64,000 nucleotides of DNA from Actinokineospora fastidiosa. Lineage in GTDB: Bacteria > Actinomycetota > Actinomycetes > Mycobacteriales > Pseudonocardiaceae. The stretch is taken from assembly GCF_014648415.1 (NCBI RefSeq), contig NZ_BMRB01000001.1, positions 806,001 through 870,000 on the forward strand, in the 5' to 3' direction. The position numbers and the translations under genes are program-made. Of this stretch, positions 57,197 through 64,000 are shown piece after piece (the stretch's first letter is position 1; every line of letters starts with the position of its first letter). The notes under the pieces were generated by a model that did not search any database, was not told the origin of the DNA, and saw only the letters and a program-made list of their open reading frames with translations.

Positions 57197-59062
57197 TCAC
57201 AGGCCGTAGAGCCTGCGCCAGTTCTCCCGGCTGGTCACCTCGGGCACGGCGGCGCGGTACTCCGCGCGCAGCCGGGGGGTCTCGCTGACCAGCGCGCGGG
57301 CGACGCGGGCGACGCGCTTGGCCAGTTTGACGTCCATGGCGCGGTCGCGCCTGCGCACGCGCACGCCCTCCTGGGAGGCGTCGGTGACCACCACGGAGTC
57401 GAACCGCGAGGTGTGCCACCAGGCGGCGTCCTCGGCGGACACGATGCCCTTGGCGTAGGAGGTGCGCCCCATCGCCACGTAGATCAGCCGCTTGAGCAGG
57501 ACGAGCCGGGTCAGGCTCGGCTCGCCTGCAGGCTTGACCATCGGCAGCACGCCCTCGATGTCCGCGGGCTTGTGCAGCACGGTGTCGGGGTACTCGGCGC
57601 GCTCCTTGCGGATCGCCGCGGCCGCGGCGGCCCCGCCGTCGTCGAAGATGCGCGGGCCGGTCAGGAAGTCCTCAGCGGCCCGGATGATGGTGGCGGCCAG
57701 GCCGTACTGCATGCCCAGCAGGTAGCGGACCACCCGGGACACCAGGGTCCGGGCGACCACCTTGGGGTCGGTCTCGGAGTGCATGGCGGAGACGACCATG
57801 GCGTTGCGGACCGCGAAGTACTCGTTCCACTTGTCCGCGTCCTTCCAGTCGAAGTCCGCGTGCCACACGCCCGCGCCGGGCAGCGTGACCGTGGGGATGC
57901 CGTGGGCGCGGGCGCGGTAGCCGTACTCGACGTCGTCCCACTGGAAGAACAGCGGCAGCGGCAGGCCGAGCCGGTCGACCACATCGGACGGGATCATGCA
58001 GGACCACCACGCGTTGTAGTCCGCGTCCACCCGCACGTCACCGCGGTTGGGCTTGCCCAGCGGCACGCCGTCCTCGTCCTCGGCCTCGCCGAGCAGGTCG
58101 ACGTCGTCGAGGCCGCCCTTGACCACCTTGCCGGGCACGAGCTGGGCGAAGTCGGCGTACTCAGCGCCCGCGAGCAGCTTGGTCGGGTGCAGCAGCCGCA
58201 GCATCTGCCCGCCGACGATGGTCGGCTTGGCCGCGCTGTTGGCGAAGGCGGTGAGCCGCACGACGATCTCCGGCTCGCACAGGATGTCGTCGTCCATCAG
58301 GAACACGTTGGCGGGCCTGCCCGCCTCGGTGATCTCGTACATGCCCCGGCCGAAGCCGCCAGCGCCGCCGAGGTTGGGCTGGCGCAGGTAGCGCAGCCGC
58401 CCGTCGAGCGCCTTCTCCACGTCGGGGAACTGCGCGCGCGACTCGACGGTGTCGGTGCCCTGGTCGACGACGTAGACGTGCTCGATCAGGTCGAGCGCGC
58501 CCGGGTCCGACGCCAGCGCGCCCAGGGTGTTCACGCAGTCGTCGGCGCGGTTGAACGTGCAGATGACGATGGAGGTCATGCGCTCGTGCGCGGGCGCGGG
58601 GACGGTCCAGTTCAGGGCGTCCACGGCCAGCGAGCCGTCCTCGGTGGTCAGGTCGACCCAGAGGAAACCGCCGTCGAGGAACATCGTGAGCTTGGTGGTC
58701 AGCCGGATGGTCGCGCCCTGGGCGTCCTCGACGACCTCGGCGGCCACGGTGCGGGTCTCGCTGTTGGTGTCGGAGGCGACCAGCGAGACCTTGCCCGATC
58801 CGGTGACGGTCAGCTCGGCCACGACGTCGCCCGCGGTGGTCCAGCGCTGCCAGTAGCTGGCGGGGAAGCGGCCGAAGTAGGTGTCGGTGCTGACCAGCGA
58901 GTGCGGGTTGACCGTCAGCCGGGAGCGGGTGCGCGCGGCCGAACCGGTCAGGACCTGCGCGTAGAGCTCGTCGGGAACCACGGCGGCCGGTCCGGTGAAC
59001 AGGCCGCGCTGGGCGGTCAGCCGACCCGCCCTGGCCGTGGTGTCCGCAGTGCTACCGGGCAT
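57197..59062 (-). CDS. Second GlfT2-type galactofuranosyltransferase
   Basis: 621 residues with the same architecture as the downstream glfT2: GRFPASYWQRWTTAGDVV N-terminal domain, TSIVICTFNRADDCV, RQPNLGGAGGFGRGM, FLMDDDILCEP, FQWDDVEYGYRA and VWHADF. All catalytic residues are kept. Outside the motifs it diverges clearly from the orthologue, so it is a paralogue rather than a recent copy. It may extend or modify galactan, or build another galactofuranan. ATG with GGAAG upstream. Confidence 0.88.
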   Translation of the reverse strand: MPGSTADTTARAGRLTAQRGLFTGPAAVVPDELYAQVLTGSAARTRSRLTVNPHSLVSTDTYFGRFPASYWQRWTTAGDVVAELTVTGSGKVSLVASDTNSETRTVAAEVVEDAQGATIRLTTKLTMFLDGGFLWVDLTTEDGSLAVDALNWTVPAPAHERMTSIVICTFNRADDCVNTLGALASDPGALDLIEHVYVVDQGTDTVESRAQFPDVEKALDGRLRYLRQPNLGGAGGFGRGMYEITEAGRPANVFLMDDDILCEPEIVVRLTAFANSAAKPTIVGGQMLRLLHPTKLLAGAEYADFAQLVPGKVVKGGLDDVDLLGEAEDEDGVPLGKPNRGDVRVDADYNAWWSCMIPSDVVDRLGLPLPLFFQWDDVEYGYRARAHGIPTVTLPGAGVWHADFDWKDADKWNEYFAVRNAMVVSAMHSETDPKVVARTLVSRVVRYLLGMQYGLAATIIRAAEDFLTGPRIFDDGGAAAAAAIRKERAEYPDTVLHKPADIEGVLPMVKPAGEPSLTRLVLLKRLIYVAMGRTSYAKGIVSAEDAAWWHTSRFDSVVVTDASQEGVRVRRRDRAMDVKLAKRVARVARALVSETPRLRAEYRAAVPEVTSRENWRRLYGL

Positions 59063-59289
59063 GGGTCTTCCAGTCCTCCGCAGGCAGGCGATGCTCGATG
59101 TCGAGATGTCTTCTCTCGCGGGTCCGCCCGAGGCGCCGGGGCGGTCACCCACCACGACGGCGCCGATCACGTGCGGCCAGCACAGGCTACCCGTACCGGG
59201 CGCGAGCCGCCGTCAGCCCGGGTCGGGGGGCGGTCCCGCCCAGGTCAGAGCGGGGTGGGGCGGGGAGGCACGCGGCGCGCGCGGAAGGC

Positions 59290-59295
59290 TACCCT
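59290..59295 (+). promoter_or_regulatory. Candidate -10 (TACCCT) of the GT2/DUF2304 pair
   Basis: TACCCT is 5 nt before an in-frame GTG at 59301 (giving a 17-residue N-terminal extension) and about 56 nt before the favoured GTG at 59352. The divergent minus-strand gene may use TAGCCT at 59184-59189. Between them is a G-rich stretch (59225-59265). Confidence 0.4.
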
Positions 59296-59351
59296 CAGCG
59301 GTGAAGTCCGGCCGGGTCGATCAGGCGCGGCCACCACCACGCGGAGGAATC

Positions 59352-60047
59352 GTGACCGACTGGTCCGACGTCTGGCTGGTCATCCCCGTCTACAACGAGG
59401 GACAGGTCATCGCCGACGTCGTGCGGAACGCCATGGCGACCTTCCCCAACATCGTGTGCGTCGACGACGGCAGCGCCGACGACTCCGCGGCGCGGATCCG
59501 CACGACCGGCGCGCACCTGGTGCGCCACCCGGTCAACCTGGGCCAGGGCGCGGCGATCCAGACCGGGGTGGAGTACGCCAGGGCCCAGCCCGGCGCGGAG
59601 CTGTTCGTCACCTTCGACGCCGACGGCCAGCACCAGGTCGATGACGTGGTGCGGATGCTGGAGCGGATGCGCGCCGAGGACGTCGACATCATCGTCGGCA
59701 CCCGGTTCAAGAGCGGCGCCGACACCAGCCACATCCCGTGGATCAAGCGCCTGGTGCTGCGGACCGTGGTCATGCTCAGCCCGCGCACCCGCCGACTCGG
59801 CCTGACCGACGCGCACAACGGGCTGCGCGTGTTCAACCAGACCGTCGCCCAGCAGCTGAGCATCAAGCTCAACGGCATGGGGCACGCGTCGGAGATCGTG
59901 GAGATGATCGACCGCAGGAAGTGGCGGGTCGCCGAGGAGCCGGTGACGATCCTCTACACCGAGTACTCCATGTCGAAGGGCCAGTCGCTGATCAACGGCG
60001 TCAACATCCTGTTCGACTCCGCACTCCGCACCGGTTCGAGGCGCTGA
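59352..60047 (+). CDS. GT2 glycosyltransferase (polyprenyl-phosphate type)
   Basis: 231 residues from the GTG with GGAGGA upstream. WLVIPVYNEGQVIADVV, CVDDGSADDSAARI, NLGQGAAIQTGVEYA and FDADGQHQVDDV form a single DPM1-like GT-A domain without a membrane part; the C-terminus carries AHNGLRVF and TILYTEYSMSKGQSL. Paired with the DUF2304 membrane protein 1 bp downstream, a frequent two-gene unit for making polyprenyl-phosphate sugars. Confidence 0.88.
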   Translation: MTDWSDVWLVIPVYNEGQVIADVVRNAMATFPNIVCVDDGSADDSAARIRTTGAHLVRHPVNLGQGAAIQTGVEYARAQPGAELFVTFDADGQHQVDDVVRMLERMRAEDVDIIVGTRFKSGADTSHIPWIKRLVLRTVVMLSPRTRRLGLTDAHNGLRVFNQTVAQQLSIKLNGMGHASEIVEMIDRRKWRVAEEPVTILYTEYSMSKGQSLINGVNILFDSALRTGSRR

Positions 60048-60048
60048 C

Positions 60049-62519
<2,471 letters not shown>

Positions 62520-62663
62520 GTGCCATGCTCCTGGGACTAGAGCGGGCGAGGCCCTGGCCAAGGGGACCCCGCAGGATAACCCGCGCGGCCCGCGTCCGGA
62601 ACGCATCTGGCAACGCCTCCTATTGCCAACTAGCGCGTAACCAGGTCCGCGCGGCCGGTGGCC

Positions 62664-62669
62664 TAAGGT
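62664..62669 (+). promoter_or_regulatory. Leaderless-type -10 (TAAGGT) of lhgO
   Basis: TAAGGT, 6-nt spacer, GTG at 62676; no ribosome site. Confidence 0.5.
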
Positions 62670-62675
62670 TCCCCC

Positions 62676-63851
62676 GTGCGACATGTGCTGGTGATCGGCG
62701 GCGGGATCCTCGGGCTGGCGACGGCCCACGAGCTGGCCGCGCGGGGCGACCGGGTCACCGTGCTGGAGAAGGAGGACGGCTGGGCGCGCCACCAGACCGG
62801 GCACAACTCCAACGTCGTGCACGCCGGGCTGTACTACGCGCCCGGGTCGTTCAAGGCCCGGATGTCGGTCGCGGGCAACAAGTCCATTGTGGACTTCGCG
62901 CTGGCGAACGGGGTGCCGGTCGCGGTCTGCGGGAAGCTCGTCGTGGCCACCTCCGACGCCGAGGTGCCCGCGCTGCGGGTGCTGGCCGAGCGGGCCGCGG
63001 CGAACGGGGTCCCGGCGCGCCTTGTCACGCCGGAGGAGGCCCGCGAGTGGGAGCCCGAGGTCGCCTGCGTCGCCGCGCTGCGGGTGGAGACCACCGGGAT
63101 CATCGACTTCCCCGCCGTCTGCGCCGCGCTGGTCCGGCTGCTGACCGACCAGGGCGCCGACCTGCGGCTGAACACCCCGGCCCTGGGCATCCGGACCCGC
63201 GGCGGACGGGTGGAGGTGGCCACCGGGAGCGAGGTGCTGCGGGCCGACGCGCTGGTGAACTGCGCGGGCCTGCACAGCGACCGCGTCGCGCGGATGGCCG
63301 GGCTGGCGCCGAAGGCCAGGATCGTGCCGTTCCGCGGCGAGTACTACGAGCTGCGCCCGCGGGCCGCGCACCTGGTCAGGGGCCTGATCTACCCGGTGCC
63401 GGACGCCACGCTGCCGTTCCTCGGCGTGCACCTCACCCGGATGCTGGACGGCAGCGTGCACGCCGGGCCGAACGCGGTGCTGGCGCTGCGGCGGGAGGGC
63501 TACCGCTGGGCCGACGTCTCGGCCGCCGACCTGCTGGACACCGTCCGCTTCCCCGGCACGTGGCGGCTCGCCCGCCGCTACGCCTACCCGGTGGGCCTCG
63601 ACGAGGTGCGCCGCTCGCTGAGCCGCAGGCGGTTCGCCGCGAGCCTGGCCAAGCTGGTGCCCGCGGTCACCGAGGCCGACATCGTGGCGTCGGGCTCCGG
63701 CGTGCGGGCCCAGGCGCTGCTGCCGGACGGCACCCTGGTGCAGGACTTCCTGATCGAGTCCGCGCCCGGCCAGGTCCACGTGCTCAACGCGCCGTCACCG
63801 GCGGCGACGTGCGCCCTGGAGATCGGGCGGCACATCGCCTCTCTGGTGTGA
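62676..63851 (+). CDS. lhgO: L-2-hydroxyglutarate oxidase
   Basis: 391 residues, FAD-dependent DAO family. HVLVIGGGILGLATAHELA dinucleotide loop, then RHQTGHNSNVVHAGLYYAPGSFKA, the LhgO signature, and VNCAGLHSDRVAR and PFRGEYYEL. It oxidises L-2-hydroxyglutarate to 2-oxoglutarate. Length and motifs are standard. Start is a leaderless GTG. The last codons (A-S-L-V-stop) are the first unit of a 17-bp tandem repeat that runs past the stop. Confidence 0.9.
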   Translation: MRHVLVIGGGILGLATAHELAARGDRVTVLEKEDGWARHQTGHNSNVVHAGLYYAPGSFKARMSVAGNKSIVDFALANGVPVAVCGKLVVATSDAEVPALRVLAERAAANGVPARLVTPEEAREWEPEVACVAALRVETTGIIDFPAVCAALVRLLTDQGADLRLNTPALGIRTRGGRVEVATGSEVLRADALVNCAGLHSDRVARMAGLAPKARIVPFRGEYYELRPRAAHLVRGLIYPVPDATLPFLGVHLTRMLDGSVHAGPNAVLALRREGYRWADVSAADLLDTVRFPGTWRLARRYAYPVGLDEVRRSLSRRRFAASLAKLVPAVTEADIVASGSGVRAQALLPDGTLVQDFLIESAPGQVHVLNAPSPAATCALEIGRHIASLV

Positions 63852-63904
63852 CGGCCTCTCTCGTGTGACGGCCTCCCTGGTGTGACCGCCGCGCCGGTGT
63901 GCGG
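63837..63904. repeat. Four 17-bp tandem repeats across the lhgO stop codon
   Basis: Units at 63837-63853, 63854-63870, 63871-63887 and a more diverged one at 63888-63904. Consensus GCCTCTCTGGTGTGACG. The first contains the lhgO stop (TGA, 63849-63851), and the next two carry further TGA triplets in shifting frames. Confidence 0.85.
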
Positions 63905-63911
63905 GCCCCGG

Positions 63912-64000
63912 CTAGACCGGGCGCAGGACGTCCAGGCCGAGGAACGGGCGCATCGCCTCGGGGACCACCACGGAGCCGTCGGCCTGCTGGTGGTTCTCCA
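63912..64000 (-). CDS. serS: Seryl-tRNA synthetase, C-terminal end (partial)
   Basis: Only the last 28 codons are in the window. They read ENHQQADGSVVVPEAMRPFL then GLDVLRPV and a TAG stop, the conserved C-terminal motif of SerRS. The rest lies beyond base 64000. In M. tuberculosis serS (Rv3834c) is also downstream of the galactan genes. The gene is convergent with lhgO across the 17-bp repeats. Confidence 0.93.
   Translation of the reverse strand, partial: ENHQQADGSVVVPEAMRPFLGLDVLRPV

Noticed and set aside
59225-59265. G-quadruplex in the glfT2-paralogue/GT2 intergenic region
   Set aside because: Three close GGGG runs are present but the fourth is over 20 nt away; the motif is weak and typical of high-GC DNA.
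59301-59351. N-terminal extension of the GT2 gene from a GTG 5 nt after TACCCT
   Set aside because: The extra 17 residues are Pro/Arg rich and outside the GT-A fold, whereas the GTG at 59352 has a good GGAGGA site; kept only as an alternative.

Overview
The window is high-GC actinobacterial DNA, almost fully coding on both strands. It carries GTG/ATG starts, many 4-bp GTGA/ATGA overlaps between genes, and many genes whose start codon lies 6-8 nt after a TANNNT hexamer (leaderless promoters). It contains a galactan/arabinogalactan set (wzm, wzt, glfT1, gtrA, dprE1, dprE2, ubiA, PAP2 phosphatase, glf, glfT2), a proteasome activator (bpa) and serS, in an order related to the Mycobacterium tuberculosis Rv3772-Rv3834 region. 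No mycolate genes (pks13, fadD32, antigen 85) occur among them. This points to an amycolate, wall-type-IV member of the Pseudonocardiales; genus cannot be set from the sequence alone.

Layout. 0-5.8 kb: tail of an unknown protein, a glycolipid-binding-domain protein coupled to a small antitoxin-like protein, a FUSC membrane protein, an LPXTG-anchored thioester-domain surface protein and a membrane-anchored unknown. 5.8-12.7 kb: DUF885 hydrolase, a MarR/GbsR regulator divergent from an ABC exporter, an MFS exporter and two small proteins. 12.7-13.8 kb: a gene-free, C-rich, repeat-bearing stretch. 13.8-18.2 kb: WYL regulator plus LLM oxidoreductase divergent from an epoxide hydrolase around a perfect inverted repeat, then asparaginase. 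18.2-24.5 kb: tRNA-Arg and two tRNA-Ser genes, a 3-oxoacid CoA-transferase pair, a dienelactone-hydrolase-like protein without its nucleophile, a HisC-type aminotransferase, a TSUP exporter with a tiny leaderless upstream ORF, and a SigE-family sigma factor coupled to a membrane protein. 24.5-33.5 kb: tandem MarR regulators and an EamA exporter, a zinc metallopeptidase, two secreted M28 peptidases, a quinone oxidoreductase, and a class-V aminotransferase homologue lacking its PLP lysine.

33.6-46.5 kb is the most distinctive part. Between bpa and wzm lies a set that appears to encode all six enzyme activities of CMP-pseudaminic acid synthesis (PseB, PseC, PseG fused to a PseH-like acetyltransferase, PseI, PseF), plus a sialyltransferase-like protein and a coiled-coil protein. 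The PseG-PseH fusion is split by nine 13-residue (39-bp) tandem repeats. The galactan exporter, GlfT1, GtrA, DprE1 and DprE2 follow. DprE1 carries Thr where M. tuberculosis has the benzothiazinone-target Cys387.

46.5-64 kb: a large SARP regulator, an NlpC/P60-like protein, ubiA-PAP2-glf, an LLM oxidoreductase, a HAD phosphatase, a cold-shock protein, two tandem GlfT2-type galactofuranosyltransferases, a GT2/DUF2304 pair, galE, a secreted three-repeat surface protein, an L-2-hydroxyglutarate oxidase ending in 17-bp tandem repeats, and the 3' end of serS. Overall the window looks like a cell-envelope locus: galactofuranose donor supply (galE, glf), linker and galactan polymerisation (glfT1, glfT2), export (wzm/wzt), arabinose donor supply (ubiA, PAP2, dprE1/2) and a probable nonulosonic acid decoration, with peptidases and efflux systems around it.
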